55,945 nucleotides of DNA, taken from NCBI GenBank assembly GCA_011053095.1, contig DRHS01000159.1:1-55945 (forward strand). Direction: 5' to 3'. Position 1 is the stretch's first letter; the number at the start of each line of letters is the position of its first letter. The DNA comes from Bacteroides sp. GTDB taxonomy: Bacteria > Bacteroidota > Bacteroidia > Bacteroidales > SM23-62. This document shows positions 9,137 through 19,001 of the stretch, in pieces. The position numbers were made by a program, and so were the translations under genes. The notes under the pieces were generated by a model that saw nothing but the letters and a program-made list of their open reading frames with translations, made no database searches and had not been told where the DNA came from.

Positions 9137-10220
9137 TCACGACCCCGGTCAGACAGGATTATTGGTGGGTGATATCCATTTTGAAAATATCTTCCAGTTC
9201 CTGGTAGAGATCCTTCAGCATGCCCTGATAATCACTGCTTTTGTGATTATCATGATGCTCATGATCGAATACCTCTCCGTGCAGACCCGCGGCAACTGGA
9301 ACAGGACATTTGAAAAGAATCCCCTTCTGCAGATTCTTATCGCCGCAGTACTGGGCCTAATGCCCGGTTGCCTTGGTGTCTATCTTGTTGTCTCACTATA
9401 TGTTCACCGGATCTTTCATTTTGCAGCCCTTGTGACGGCAATGATAGCAACCTCAGGAGATGAGGCTTTTATTATGTTTGCGATGATTCCGGGGAAAGCG
9501 CTTATCATCATGGGGGCACTTTTGCTTATTGCCCTTGTTGCAGGATATATTCTCCATCTTTTCCCCGTCGGCAGGCATAAATTCAGACTTGCCAAAAATC
9601 ACATGGAAATCCACGAACATGATCCTCACTGCAGTTGCTTTATCCCTTCCGAGATCATACCCCAGCTCAGGAATATGAGCTTTGAAAGAGCAATGTTGCT
9701 TATTGCCGGAATTCTCTTCCTTGTATTTCTACTCAGCGGAGATATAGGACCGGATGAGTGGAACTGGCAGCGGATTATTTTTCTTATTGTAATTGGAATT
9801 GAGCTGTTCATAGCCCTTACAGTACCGGATCATTTTCTGAGAAAGCATTTATGGGGACATGTGATCCGTAAGCATTTGTTGAGGATTTTTCTGTGGACCT
9901 TTGGGGCATTTCTGGTTATTCACGTCGGACTGGAATTTCTTCACCTTGAAGATTGGATCAGTCAGAACCAGCTCAGCATCCTTTTTATTGCAGTTCTCGT
10001 GGGACTCATACCGGAATCCGGTCCGCATATATTATTTATAAGCCTTTTCGCCACAGGAAATATACCTCTCAGCATACTTATAGCAAATTCAATTGTGCAG
10101 GACGGACATGGAGCGCTGCCACTGCTGGCAGAGTCAAGGAAAGACTTTTTGCGTATGAAAGGCGTAAATCTTCTTGTCGCAATCCTGATAGGACTGGCAG
10201 GACTATTGGCAGGGTTTTAA
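9129..10220 (+). CDS. putative 10-TM heavy-metal/manganese exporter (ArsP_2-like)
   Basis: About 363 residues from ATG 9129, which overlaps the yidD stop by 8 bp. An upstream in-frame ATG at 9024 would run through yidD and is not credible. About ten hydrophobic segments are arranged as two repeats, each with a GLxP signature ([10 protein letters not shown] and [12 protein letters not shown]). A cytoplasmic loop near residue 160 is rich in His and Cys (HEHDPHCSC), suitable for metal binding. From memory this matches PF11449, annotated 'putative manganese transporter'. The substrate is unproven. Coupling with the CobW GTPase supports metal efflux. Confidence 0.75.
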   Translation: MHDHDPGQTGLLVGDIHFENIFQFLVEILQHALIITAFVIIMMLMIEYLSVQTRGNWNRTFEKNPLLQILIAAVLGLMPGCLGVYLVVSLYVHRIFHFAALVTAMIATSGDEAFIMFAMIPGKALIIMGALLLIALVAGYILHLFPVGRHKFRLAKNHMEIHEHDPHCSCFIPSEIIPQLRNMSFERAMLLIAGILFLVFLLSGDIGPDEWNWQRIIFLIVIGIELFIALTVPDHFLRKHLWGHVIRKHLLRIFLWTFGAFLVIHVGLEFLHLEDWISQNQLSILFIAVLVGLIPESGPHILFISLFATGNIPLSILIANSIVQDGHGALPLLAESRKDFLRMKGVNLLVAILIGLAGLLAGF

Positions 10221-10295
10221 AAACTAATCCTAACTTTACAAGCGTTATGCAACATGAACCAATAGCGGGTATCACGCTTTAATCCAAATTATTAA

Positions 10296-11114
10296 ATGTA
10301 CACTATTCATCAGACCATCGTAGAACAAGCATGGGAAAATCGAGTAATTCTTAAGGAAGAGGATGTAAAGAAATCAATACGTTTTGTTGTCGATGAGCTT
10401 GACGCAGGCAGGTTGAGGGTGGCTGAACCCTCCCCTGAGGGCTGGAAAGTCAATAACTGGGTTAAAAAAGCTGTGATCCTTTACTTCCCGATACAGCAAA
10501 TGAGCGTTATAGAGGTAGGTCCTTTTGAATTTCATGATAAGATCGCATTAAAGAAAAATTACAAGAAGCTGGGTGTACGGGTTGTCCCACATGCCATCGC
10601 CAGGCATGGATCCTACATTTCAAAAGGAGTAATCCTGATGCCATCTTATGTAAATATAGGGGCATATGTGGATGAGGGAACAATGGTTGACACCTGGGCG
10701 ACAGTCGGTTCATGCGCCCAGATTGGCCGTAACGTTCACCTAAGCGGGGGTGTAGGTATTGGAGGAGTACTTGAACCTGTCCAGGCTGCACCGGTGATCA
10801 TAGAAGACAACTGTTTTATAGGTTCCAGGAGCATCGTGGTTGAAGGCGCCTATATAGAGAAAGAGGCTGTACTTGGAGCGAATGTTGTCATCACAAATTC
10901 AACCCGGATTATTGATGTTACAGGCAAAAAGCCTTTAGAATACAAAGGGAGGGTGCCTTCCCGGTCTGTGGTCATTCCCGGTACCTATCCCAAACAATTC
11001 CCTGCCGGGGAATACGGGGTTCCCTGTGCCCTTATTATCGGACAAAGGAAAGAATCCACAAATAAAAAAACATCCCTGAATGATGCATTGAGGGAATATG
11101 ATGTCGCATTTTAA
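10296..11114 (+). CDS. dapD: 2,3,4,5-tetrahydropyridine-2,6-dicarboxylate N-succinyltransferase
   Basis: 272 residues. It catalyses succinyl transfer from succinyl-CoA to tetrahydrodipicolinate in the lysine and meso-diaminopimelate pathway. An N-terminal helical domain (1-100) is followed by hexapeptide repeats of a left-handed beta-helix (MPSYVNIGAYVDEGTMVDTWATVGSCAQIGRNVHLSGG ...). The motif GVLEPVQAAPVIIEDN is typical of DapD. It indicates mDAP-type peptidoglycan, matching the Mpl-like ligase further along. A weak promoter TAACTTTA lies near 10230. Confidence 0.95.
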   Translation: MYTIHQTIVEQAWENRVILKEEDVKKSIRFVVDELDAGRLRVAEPSPEGWKVNNWVKKAVILYFPIQQMSVIEVGPFEFHDKIALKKNYKKLGVRVVPHAIARHGSYISKGVILMPSYVNIGAYVDEGTMVDTWATVGSCAQIGRNVHLSGGVGIGGVLEPVQAAPVIIEDNCFIGSRSIVVEGAYIEKEAVLGANVVITNSTRIIDVTGKKPLEYKGRVPSRSVVIPGTYPKQFPAGEYGVPCALIIGQRKESTNKKTSLNDALREYDVAF

Positions 11115-11142
11115 GTCCTTTATAAGGGTAAACCTCTAAGCT

Positions 11143-12261
11143 ATGCGGATCGGTTTTGATGCCAAACGTGCCTTTTTTAACTTCAGTGGACTGGGAAACT
11201 ACAGCCGCAATACCATTGCCTACCTTGGCAGTAAATACCCCGAAAACGAATATCATCTCTACATTCCCAGGCGCAAACTAAGGATCCCTAACGGGGAAAT
11301 GAGCAAATATTCCCTGGAGTACCCGCAATCCTGGACCGGCCGTAAACTTTCCTCTTTCTGGAGAAGCTACTGGCTGGGGAAAAGGTTGGAAAAAGACCGA
11401 ATAGATCTGTATCACGGACTTAGCAACGAGATCCCTTTTGATCTGCCCAGACCGAAAGTGCGATCCGTGGTGACCATCCATGACCTGATCTTTATGCGTT
11501 ATCCGGAATGGTACAAACCCATTGACCGGAAGATTTATGTCAAGAAGGCAAAGCATGCATGCAAGGAGGCTGATAGGATAATCGCTATATCTAATCAAAC
11601 GAGTTCGGATATCCAGGAATATACCGGAACATCCCCGGATAGGATTGATGTGGTGCACCAGGGATGCGATCCGGTGTTTTATTCCCCGGTCAGTGAGGAT
11701 GGAAAAAAACAATTGAAACAAAAGTATTCACTCCCTTCGGACTACATCCTTTATGTGGGAACCATCGAACCGAGAAAGAACCTTCTGAAGATTGTTCAGG
11801 CACTTCATTCAGGATCCCTCGATATCCCCTTAATAATAATTGGCCGGGCAACTCCTTACATAGAAACCGTCAGAGAGTTTATTGGGGAACACGGAATGAA
11901 GAATATCAGGTTTCTGAAGGATGTCCCGAATGAGGACCTGCCAGGACTGTACCAGATGGCGCAAATTTTTGTTTACCCTTCGAGGTTTGAGGGATTTGGG
12001 ATACCCATCCTTGAAGCCCTTGCATCGCGCACACCGGTAATTACTTCTGCAGGGGGTGTTTTCCCGGAAGCCGGAGGAAGCTCTTCTGCCTATATTGATC
12101 CGGATAGTCCTGAGGAGCTGGTGGAGTCTATTCGTAAAATACTTGATAACAGCACGTTGCATGATTCGATGAGAGAGCAAGGATTTCAGCACGCCATGCG
12201 ATTCACAGAGGATATCATTGCCAGGAATATCATGGATGTGTATAAAAAAGCTTTGAAATGA
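11143..12261 (+). CDS. GT4-family glycosyltransferase
   Basis: 372-residue GT-B fold enzyme. The N-terminal Rossmann half starts MRIGFDAKRAFFNFSGLGNYSRN, and the C-terminal half carries YVGTIEPRKNL and the retaining GT4 E-x7-E motif in PSRFEGFGIPILEALA. It should transfer a sugar from a nucleotide sugar to an envelope acceptor, but donor and acceptor cannot be told. It lies 28 bp after dapD, and its last 4 bp (ATGA) overlap tsaC, an unusual but tight arrangement suggesting one transcript. Confidence 0.85.
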   Translation: MRIGFDAKRAFFNFSGLGNYSRNTIAYLGSKYPENEYHLYIPRRKLRIPNGEMSKYSLEYPQSWTGRKLSSFWRSYWLGKRLEKDRIDLYHGLSNEIPFDLPRPKVRSVVTIHDLIFMRYPEWYKPIDRKIYVKKAKHACKEADRIIAISNQTSSDIQEYTGTSPDRIDVVHQGCDPVFYSPVSEDGKKQLKQKYSLPSDYILYVGTIEPRKNLLKIVQALHSGSLDIPLIIIGRATPYIETVREFIGEHGMKNIRFLKDVPNEDLPGLYQMAQIFVYPSRFEGFGIPILEALASRTPVITSAGGVFPEAGGSSSAYIDPDSPEELVESIRKILDNSTLHDSMREQGFQHAMRFTEDIIARNIMDVYKKALK

Positions 12262-12824
12262 GGGAGGAGATCAAAAGATGCCTTGAAGTTCTAAGAAAAG
12301 GTGGAAGCATCCTCTACCCCACCGATACAATCTGGGGAATAGGCTGTGATGCGACAAATCCTGAAGCAGTGGCTAAAGTATATAACATTAAAAAGCGGGT
12401 AGATTCAAAAGCCATGCTGGTACTGGTTGATTCGGTTGACATGATATATAACTATGTGAACGAAGTACCTGAAATGGCCCTTGAGATTCTGAACCTGCAG
12501 CATGAAAGTCCCATGACAATAATCTATCCCACTGCTATCGGACTTGCAGAAAACCTGGTAGCGGATGATGGCAGTATCGGGATCCGTGTCACGTCAGAAC
12601 CGTTTTCAAAAGAACTGATACGGGCATTTAGAAAACCCATTGTTTCGAGTTCTGCAAATATTGCCTCACAGGCTGCCCCTGCCAAATTCTCAGAAATCTC
12701 AGATGAGATCAGGTCTGCAGCGGATTACATTGCCGGATGGAAGCAGGATGATGGTAAAAAAAGAAAACCCTCAGCTGTACTGAAGGTTTCTATTAATGGT
12801 GAGGTTGAAGTTATTCGACAATAG
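12258..12824 (+). CDS. tsaC: L-threonylcarbamoyladenylate synthase (Sua5/YrdC/TsaC)
   Basis: 188 residues covering the YrdC domain: GGSILYPTDTIWGIGCDA, KKRVDSKAMLVLV, PMTIIYPT, GIRVTSEPF and VSSSANIASQAAP are the signature segments for ATP, threonine and bicarbonate binding. It makes the activated carbamoyl-threonine used for tRNA t6A37 modification. There is no C-terminal Sua5 domain, so this is the short YrdC form. It is coupled to the upstream glycosyltransferase gene. Confidence 0.92.
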   Translation: MREEIKRCLEVLRKGGSILYPTDTIWGIGCDATNPEAVAKVYNIKKRVDSKAMLVLVDSVDMIYNYVNEVPEMALEILNLQHESPMTIIYPTAIGLAENLVADDGSIGIRVTSEPFSKELIRAFRKPIVSSSANIASQAAPAKFSEISDEIRSAADYIAGWKQDDGKKRKPSAVLKVSINGEVEVIRQ

Positions 12825-12831
12825 TCCCTTC

Positions 12832-13527
12832 CTATTTATCTCCTTTTCTTACTTTTCCCGAACCTGAAATTGATGCATCCACCTGGGGACGGCTATAGTA
12901 TATAACCTTACCACTCCCCGATATGGAGACATTGAGCTCTTCTGTTGCATCTACTTCACAGCCTCCGGAACCACTCAGCCTGACATCGCATTCATTGACC
13001 CTTAGATCTGCGGCATGCATGCTGCCCGATCCGCTTATGCTGAGTCCGACTTCACGGGCAGTACCTCCAAGGTAAACATCACCGGATCCGGAGATTGATA
13101 CATCACATTCTCCGCCTTTAAGTTCTTCAATCTTTATTTTTCCGCTGCCGCTGATCCGTATTTCCATCTCATCGCTGGTAATTGGTGTTTCTGCCATAAT
13201 AAGCCCGGAACCTGACATATAAATTCCATTGATATCCGGTGTGGTAACCCAGATCTTAACGTCTTTGATCCTGGCATTGTTCTTATTGGATTTGATCTTC
13301 AGGTGACCGTTTTTAACAATGGTTTCAATTTTTGCCAGATCTTCTTCACTTGCCTCGATCTCTACCTTATAGGAGCTTCCCTGGCTCAGATAAAGATCAG
13401 CATGAATTGAGAGTCCAACGCTATTAAAACCTGTCACATCACGTGTTTCCTTTTTCTGTGAAAATGCAAGTGTTGTAAAAAGTATAAGTACAATTGAAAG
13501 GCTTGATTTCAGGATACTGTTTTTCAT
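12832..13527 (-). CDS. head-GIN domain protein (DUF2807)
   Basis: 231 residues. A signal peptide (1-23, ending AFSQ) precedes one DUF2807 'putative auto-transporter adhesin, head GIN' domain. The second half shows the family's repeating beta-helix pattern with SGSG at nearly every turn. Predicted to be exported; the function of the family is not established. It is convergent with tsaC and separated from it by 7 bp. Confidence 0.85.
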   Translation of the reverse strand: MKNSILKSSLSIVLILFTTLAFSQKKETRDVTGFNSVGLSIHADLYLSQGSSYKVEIEASEEDLAKIETIVKNGHLKIKSNKNNARIKDVKIWVTTPDINGIYMSGSGLIMAETPITSDEMEIRISGSGKIKIEELKGGECDVSISGSGDVYLGGTAREVGLSISGSGSMHAADLRVNECDVRLSGSGGCEVDATEELNVSISGSGKVIYYSRPQVDASISGSGKVRKGDK

Positions 13528-13637
13528 GGTTTGAAGTTTTTACTTGGATTTTGCAATAATTCTGTAAGGTAAAGACGAGGGGAATTGGGGAATGCTGCAA
13601 CCTCAGGAGGTAATTATCCCGATTCAAAGAGTTATTT

Positions 13638-14147
13638 TCAAATCAAGCCTTCAGGCAGCTTGAATGTGATCCTTTTATCTTTCGTGTTTACTTCGAGGAT
13701 GAATTCTTCCCGGGCGGGAATAAGGACTTTTTCTTTATTTATTTCAACCTCAAAGACCGGGTTGTCAGGAATGTCCATGAAATCGGTTATGCTGCCTTTT
13801 TGTCCGGATGTAGTATCTGTTATCTGAAACCCAAGAAACTCATCCATGAACAGCTCAGTTTCTGCTGGTTCAATCCAATCAATTGGGACCCAGACCGTGT
13901 ATCCGACCAGGCGTTCTGCCTTGGTCCGGTCTTCATACCAGTCCACTTTAAGAATCCATTCACCGGGCTTAAAACTTCGGAGATAGGAAATAAAAAAGGG
14001 AACCAGAATTCCTTCAATTTGAAGAAATATTGATTCCCAGTCTTCTTTTAGATCATAGGAAGGATTTGCTGTCCGGATGATCAGTTCACCGCGGACACCG
14101 TGTATCTTTGCAATGGTACCAAGGAAAGTATGATTGTCCCTGGACAT
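13638..14147 (-). CDS. rimM: 16S rRNA processing protein RimM
   Basis: 169 residues. The N-terminal RimM barrel (FLGTIAKIHGVRGELII ... VGYTVWVP) is followed by a PRC-barrel half (LGFQITDTTSGQKGSITDF ... VLIPAREEFILEVNTKDKRI). RimM binds S19 and helps 30S head maturation. It starts 10 bp after the rpsP stop, the usual rpsP-rimM order. Confidence 0.93.
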   Translation of the reverse strand: MSRDNHTFLGTIAKIHGVRGELIIRTANPSYDLKEDWESIFLQIEGILVPFFISYLRSFKPGEWILKVDWYEDRTKAERLVGYTVWVPIDWIEPAETELFMDEFLGFQITDTTSGQKGSITDFMDIPDNPVFEVEINKEKVLIPAREEFILEVNTKDKRITFKLPEGLI

Positions 14148-14157
14148 GCCAGTTCGG

Positions 14158-15156
14158 TTAATCCTTCTTATCTTCAGCCTGCTCGTCCACCTCTTTGCCT
14201 TCTGCCTTTACCTCTTCAGTCTTCTTTCCTTTGGAGTCCTTCTCTGCTTCCTTTCCCTCTTTTTCTTTCGGCTCCTCTACCTTGGCGGCTTCAGGTTTTT
14301 TCTCTTCTGCAACAGGTGCTTCTGCAACTTTCTCCTCAGCTTTCACTTCATCCTTCGCCTCATCCTTAACTTCTTCTACCTTCTCATCCTTCACCTCTTC
14401 CTTCGCCTCATCCTTCGCCTCATCCTTAACTTCTTCTACCTTCTCATCCTTCGCCTCTTCCTTCTTCTCCTCAGCTTTCACCTCATCCTTCGCCTCATCC
14501 TTAACTTCTTCTACCTTCTCTTCCTTTGCCTCATCCTTAACTTCTTCTACCTTTTCATCCTTCACCTCTTTCTTCCCTGCCTCTTCTACCGGTGCTTCTG
14601 CTTCGGCAGGGGCTTCAACAGCCTCTGTTCCTTCTTCAGCTACTTCTTCTTCTTCAGCAACAATTCCTGCTGCTGCTTTATCTGCTGCTTCTGCAAGCTC
14701 TGATCTTCTCTTAAGTATCTCTGCAGCCCTTGTTTCGTTCACTTTTATCTCCGCTTCAAGTCTGGAGTTGATATCATCTTCCTCGGCTTTGGTGAGTCCA
14801 TCAACTTTCGCCTGTATTTTGCCTTCTTTCTCCTTCATCCAGGCTGCAAATCTTTTTTCGGCTTCTTCCTCAGAAAAAGCTCCTTTTCTAACACCTTCCA
14901 AAAGGTGTTTTTTCATAAGTAATCCCTTGTAAGAAAGAATTGCTCTTACAGTTTCTGTAGGTTGTGCACCTTTTAACAGCCAATTCAGAGATTTGTCAAA
15001 ATCCAGCTCAATGGTTGCAGGATTTGTGTTTGGATTGTATACCCCTAATTTCTCTATGAACTTGCCATCTCGTGGCGCCCGTCCGTCTGCAGCTACAATG
15101 TGATAGAATGCAAACTTCTTCCTACCGTGTCTTGCTAATCTTAATTTAACTGGCAT
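14158..15156 (-). CDS. rpsP: 30S ribosomal protein S16 with a very long Lys/Glu-rich tail
   Basis: 332 residues. Residues 1-82 are a normal S16 (MPVKLRLARHGRKKFAFYHI ... RDGKFIEKLGVYNPN). About 83-175 is a helical extension of the kind seen in Bacteroidota S16. About 180-332 is a low-complexity tail built from repeats such as KVEEVKDEAKDE. S16 is about 80-90 residues in most bacteria and 150-200 in many Bacteroidota, so this one is unusually long. The frame is open throughout and rimM follows 10 bp after the stop, so the tail is part of a real gene. The tail should be a highly charged helix or disordered. Confidence 0.9.
   Translation of the reverse strand: MPVKLRLARHGRKKFAFYHIVAADGRAPRDGKFIEKLGVYNPNTNPATIELDFDKSLNWLLKGAQPTETVRAILSYKGLLMKKHLLEGVRKGAFSEEEAEKRFAAWMKEKEGKIQAKVDGLTKAEEDDINSRLEAEIKVNETRAAEILKRRSELAEAADKAAAGIVAEEEEVAEEGTEAVEAPAEAEAPVEEAGKKEVKDEKVEEVKDEAKEEKVEEVKDEAKDEVKAEEKKEEAKDEKVEEVKDEAKDEAKEEVKDEKVEEVKDEAKDEVKAEEKVAEAPVAEEKKPEAAKVEEPKEKEGKEAEKDSKGKKTEEVKAEGKEVDEQAEDKKD
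14341..14580. repeat. tandem repeats inside the rpsP tail
   Basis: Lines 14341-14400 and 14401-14460 are about 90 per cent identical with a 60-bp period. Two further partial copies lie at about 14487-14580. The shared unit contains 'catccttaacttcttctacc'. The repeats encode the K/E-rich heptad-like tail of S16 and should be prone to length change by slippage. Confidence 0.85.
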
Positions 15157-15196
15157 AATCTTTATTGCTTAAAAAGCTCCTACTAAATTTGAGGTG

Positions 15197-15204
15197 CAAA
15201 GATA
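15197..15204 (-). promoter_or_regulatory. rpsP-rimM promoter, -7 element TATCTTTG
   Basis: On the minus strand TATCTTTG fits TAnnTTTG exactly. A TTTTG at the -33 position (15222-15226 on the plus strand as caaaa) is 17 bp away. It lies about 40 bp upstream of the S16 start codon. Confidence 0.55.
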
Positions 15205-15423
15205 GACAATAATTCCATTCTCAAAAGAGTCTAACTGGATTTTTTACATTTAGATAACAGTCCCTTAATTAAGCAGATAGGAAGGGTGCTTCCCGACCTT
15301 GGTCCTAACTTATAAAATAATTATTAACACAGGGGATTCTACTATATCAATTTCTTAACTTTACCGGATAGGAGAACATTTCCTGTCAGACTGCTAAAAT
15401 ACTAATTACCAGATTATTATATA

Positions 15424-18400
15424 ATGGACTTCACGCATCTTCATGTACATACACAGTATTCTATCCTGGACGGAGCATCCAGCATACCGAAGCTGATGAA
15501 GAAGGCCAAGGAGGATGAAATGAAGGCCGTTGCAATTACAGATCATGGCAACCTTTTCGGGGCAAAGGAATTCTTTAATGAGGCAAAAAACCATGGACTG
15601 AAACCCATCATAGGATGTGAGGTGTACGTTGCACGAAGGGGCCGTTTTGAAACATCCACCAAGGAGGACCGTGGAGGATACCATGTGATCTTGCTTGCAA
15701 AGAACGAGACAGGGTATAAGAACCTGGTAAAACTGGTTTCACTCGCATATATAGAGGGACATTATTACAAACCGAGGATTGATAAGGAATTACTTAAGGA
15801 GAATTGTGAGGGACTGATGGCTTCATCAGCCTGCCTTGGGGGAGATATTCCATCTCAAATCCGGAATGATGATGAAAAGGGACTCGAAGAATCACTTGCC
15901 TACTATATGGACACCTTCGGCGATGATTTCTACCTTGAACTTCAGCGCCATCCTACCGGTGATCCTGTTTTCGATAATGATACCCTCGCCAAGCAGAATA
16001 AGGTAAATGAAAAACTTATTCAGATTTCCCTGGATAAAGGGATAAAGCTAATCGCCACCAACGATGTGCATTTTGTCAACCAGGAAGATGCAGAGGCCCA
16101 TGACCGGCTGATCTGCCTGAACACCGGCAAAGACCTGGATGATCAGACCCGAATGAGGTATTCCAAACAGGAATGGTTCAAGACCAGGGAGGAAATGGGC
16201 GAACTTTTTTCCGATCTGCCCCAGTCTCTTACTAACACACAGGAATTAGTAGACAAAGTCGAATCGTACGATCTGAACCACAATCCTATAATGCCTGATT
16301 TTCCAATTCCTGATGAATTTGAGAATGCAGATGAATACCTCCGTCACCTTACCTACCAGGGTGCAGAGATGCGGTACCAGGCAATCACCGATGAGATAAG
16401 GGAAAGGATCGATTATGAGCTTGGTGTAGTCAAGAGGATGGGATTCCCGGGTTATTTCCTGATCGTGCAGGATTTTCTCAATGCGGCCCGTGAGATGGAT
16501 GTAAGCGTGGGACCCGGACGAGGATCTGCAGCAGGATCTGTTGTCGCCTATTGCATACGCATTACGGATGTTGATCCTCTTAAATACGGCCTCCTTTTCG
16601 AACGATTCCTGAACCCTGACCGGATTTCCATGCCTGATATCGATATCGATTTCGATGAAGACGGACGTGATGAGGTCCTGAAATATGTTGTGGATAAATA
16701 TGGGAAGGATAAGGTTGCCCAGATAATCACTTTTGGCACCATGGCCGCCAAAATGGCCATCAGGGATGTGGCAAGAATAGAAAAACTTCCCCTGCCGGAA
16801 GCAGACAGGCTTGCAAAACTGGTTCCGGAAAGGCCCGGCACAACACTGAGCAAGGCATACAAGGAGGTCAAGGAATTGAATGATGTCAAAATCAGGGGAA
16901 CAGATCTTGCAAAGCGAACCCTTCAATACGCTGAGACACTCGAGGGAAGTGTTCGTCATACGGGAATACACGCCTGTGGGATCATCATCGGGAAAGACAA
17001 CCTGATAAACCATATCCCTATCTTTAAATCAAAGGATACCGACCTCTGGGTGACCCAGTTTGATGGGAAGCATGTCGAAGATGTAGGGATGTTGAAGATG
17101 GATTTCCTGGGACTAAAAACCCTTTCTATAATAAAGGATGCAGTAGAAATGATCAAGCTGTCAAAGGGCATTGACATTGACATTGATAACCTGCCCCTGG
17201 ATGACAAAGAGACCTTTGAACTCTACAGCCGAGGGGAGACAACCGCACTATTCCAGTTTGAATCGGACGGGATGAAACGGTACCTGAGGGAACTCAAACC
17301 AAACCGCTTCGAGGACCTGATTGCCATGAACGCACTCTACCGCCCGGGTCCCATGGAATACATACCGCGCTTTATAAACCGGAAGCACGGGAAGGAAAAA
17401 ATCAGGTACGACCTCCCGGTAATGGAAAAATTACTCAGGGATACCTACGGAATTACCGTCTACCAGGAACAGGTGATGCTTCTGTCGCAAGAGATGGCCG
17501 GGTTCACAGGTGGACAGGCAGATTCACTACGAAAGGCCATGGGTAAAAAGAAGCGTAAAATGATGGACGAACTGAAGGAAAAGTTCATCGAGGGATGCGC
17601 AGGAAACGGGATCAACCAGAAAACTGCAGAAAAGGTTTGGACCGACTGGGAAGCTTTTGCAGAATATGCATTTAATAAATCCCACTCAACATGTTATGCC
17701 CTGGTGTCATATCAGACTGCCTGGCTCAAGGCCCATTATCCAGCTGAATTCATGGCAGCGGTTCTCAGCAGAAATATTTCCGATATAAAAAAAATTACCA
17801 CCTTCATGAATGAATGCAAGAGGATGGGAATGTCTGTAATGGGCCCGGATGTTAATGAAAGCCGCATAAAGTTTAACGTCAACAGCAAAGGTAATATACG
17901 ATTTGGGCTGGGGGCTATTAAGGGACTTGGAGAATCGGCAGCCTCAAGAATTATCCATGAGAGGGATGAGAACGGACACTTTACCGATGTGTACTCTATC
18001 GTTGAAAGAGTGGACCTCAAGGCAGTAAATAAGAAAAGCCTTGAAGCACTTGCAGGATCCGGGGCACTTGATGGTATTGGGGACATTAAAAGGGGACAAT
18101 ATTTCGGGAAGGATTCCCGTGAAGTCAGCTTCATTGAACAACTTATCCGTTACGGGAATAAATTCCAGAATGAATCCTCCACCTCCCAGCAATCCCTGTT
18201 TGGTGAATCTGGCGAACTTGAAATTTCCAAACCCGCAATTACCATTGAGGAAGAGTGGCCCAAGCTTGTCAAACTTGACATGGAGAAGGATCTGATAGGA
18301 ATCTATCTCTCTGCACATCCTCTGGATACTTATAAACTTGAAATTGAACATTTCTGCACCCATAGCCTGGCAGATCTCGACAATCTTAGCACCCTTAACG

Positions 18401-18912
18401 GGCTGGAAGTGATGATTGCAGGACTTGTAAAATCTCATAAACAGGCATACACAAAGAACAACAAGCCTTATGGTCAGATAATGATAGAGGATTATTCCGA
18501 TTCATTCCGGCTGATGCTTTTTAACAAGGATTATATTGCTTTTCAGAATTTCTTTACACCAGGCTACGCACTCCTGATCCGGGCCATGGTTCAGCCGCGT
18601 CCGTATAACAACGGCACCGTTGATTACGAAATCAAAATAAGGGAGATTAAAATGCTGGCAGATGTGAGGGAAGACATGATTAAGAGCCTGATACTTACTA
18701 TTCCATTGAAAAGGATCGATGATCAGATTATCAATGATATAGAAAAGTTTGCAGATCAGAAAAAGGGTTCAGCCAGGTTAAAGATCATGGTTCATGACCG
18801 GGAAGAAAATCTGTACATTGAAATGTTCTCAAGAACCAAGAGAATAAATCTCAGCGATGACCTGATAAAATTTCTCGAGGAAGAGCCTGAGATAGATTTT
18901 AAACTTAATTAA
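15424..18912 (+). CDS. dnaE: DNA polymerase III subunit alpha
   Basis: 1162-residue replicative polymerase of the DnaE type. The N-terminal PHP domain begins FTHLHVHTQYS (His residues intact). The polymerase palm has GPGRGSAAGS near 365 and the catalytic pair in PDIDIDFDEDGRDEV near 405. The fingers, a helix-hairpin-helix segment and an OB-fold (LEVMIAGLVKSHKQAYTKNNKPYG) follow. The length fits a full DnaE. It is transcribed divergently from rpsP; a weak TAACTTTA element lies near 15353. Confidence 0.96.
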   Translation: MDFTHLHVHTQYSILDGASSIPKLMKKAKEDEMKAVAITDHGNLFGAKEFFNEAKNHGLKPIIGCEVYVARRGRFETSTKEDRGGYHVILLAKNETGYKNLVKLVSLAYIEGHYYKPRIDKELLKENCEGLMASSACLGGDIPSQIRNDDEKGLEESLAYYMDTFGDDFYLELQRHPTGDPVFDNDTLAKQNKVNEKLIQISLDKGIKLIATNDVHFVNQEDAEAHDRLICLNTGKDLDDQTRMRYSKQEWFKTREEMGELFSDLPQSLTNTQELVDKVESYDLNHNPIMPDFPIPDEFENADEYLRHLTYQGAEMRYQAITDEIRERIDYELGVVKRMGFPGYFLIVQDFLNAAREMDVSVGPGRGSAAGSVVAYCIRITDVDPLKYGLLFERFLNPDRISMPDIDIDFDEDGRDEVLKYVVDKYGKDKVAQIITFGTMAAKMAIRDVARIEKLPLPEADRLAKLVPERPGTTLSKAYKEVKELNDVKIRGTDLAKRTLQYAETLEGSVRHTGIHACGIIIGKDNLINHIPIFKSKDTDLWVTQFDGKHVEDVGMLKMDFLGLKTLSIIKDAVEMIKLSKGIDIDIDNLPLDDKETFELYSRGETTALFQFESDGMKRYLRELKPNRFEDLIAMNALYRPGPMEYIPRFINRKHGKEKIRYDLPVMEKLLRDTYGITVYQEQVMLLSQEMAGFTGGQADSLRKAMGKKKRKMMDELKEKFIEGCAGNGINQKTAEKVWTDWEAFAEYAFNKSHSTCYALVSYQTAWLKAHYPAEFMAAVLSRNISDIKKITTFMNECKRMGMSVMGPDVNESRIKFNVNSKGNIRFGLGAIKGLGESAASRIIHERDENGHFTDVYSIVERVDLKAVNKKSLEALAGSGALDGIGDIKRGQYFGKDSREVSFIEQLIRYGNKFQNESSTSQQSLFGESGELEISKPAITIEEEWPKLVKLDMEKDLIGIYLSAHPLDTYKLEIEHFCTHSLADLDNLSTLNGLEVMIAGLVKSHKQAYTKNNKPYGQIMIEDYSDSFRLMLFNKDYIAFQNFFTPGYALLIRAMVQPRPYNNGTVDYEIKIREIKMLADVREDMIKSLILTIPLKRIDDQIINDIEKFADQKKGSARLKIMVHDREENLYIEMFSRTKRINLSDDLIKFLEEEPEIDFKLN

Positions 18913-18935
18913 CAAATGGTTTGAGGAATTAGGTT

Positions 18936-18943
18936 TATTTTTG
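18936..18943 (+). promoter_or_regulatory. trxA promoter, -7 element TATTTTTG
   Basis: Exact TAnnTTTG match about 60 bp before the thioredoxin start codon. A TTTG at 18920-18923 is too close to be a good -33 element, so this is a tentative call. Confidence 0.4.
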
Positions 18944-19001
18944 CTGAATCAATAAATAATTCTTTCAGGGAAATTTATATAACAGATCAAACAGGAAAAA
19001 A

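Noticed and set aside
14134..14932. Long plus-strand frames (Leu/Phe-rich and Ser/Ala-rich) opposite rpsP
   Set aside because: They are antisense to the repetitive K/E codons of the S16 tail; composition is an artefact of the repeats.
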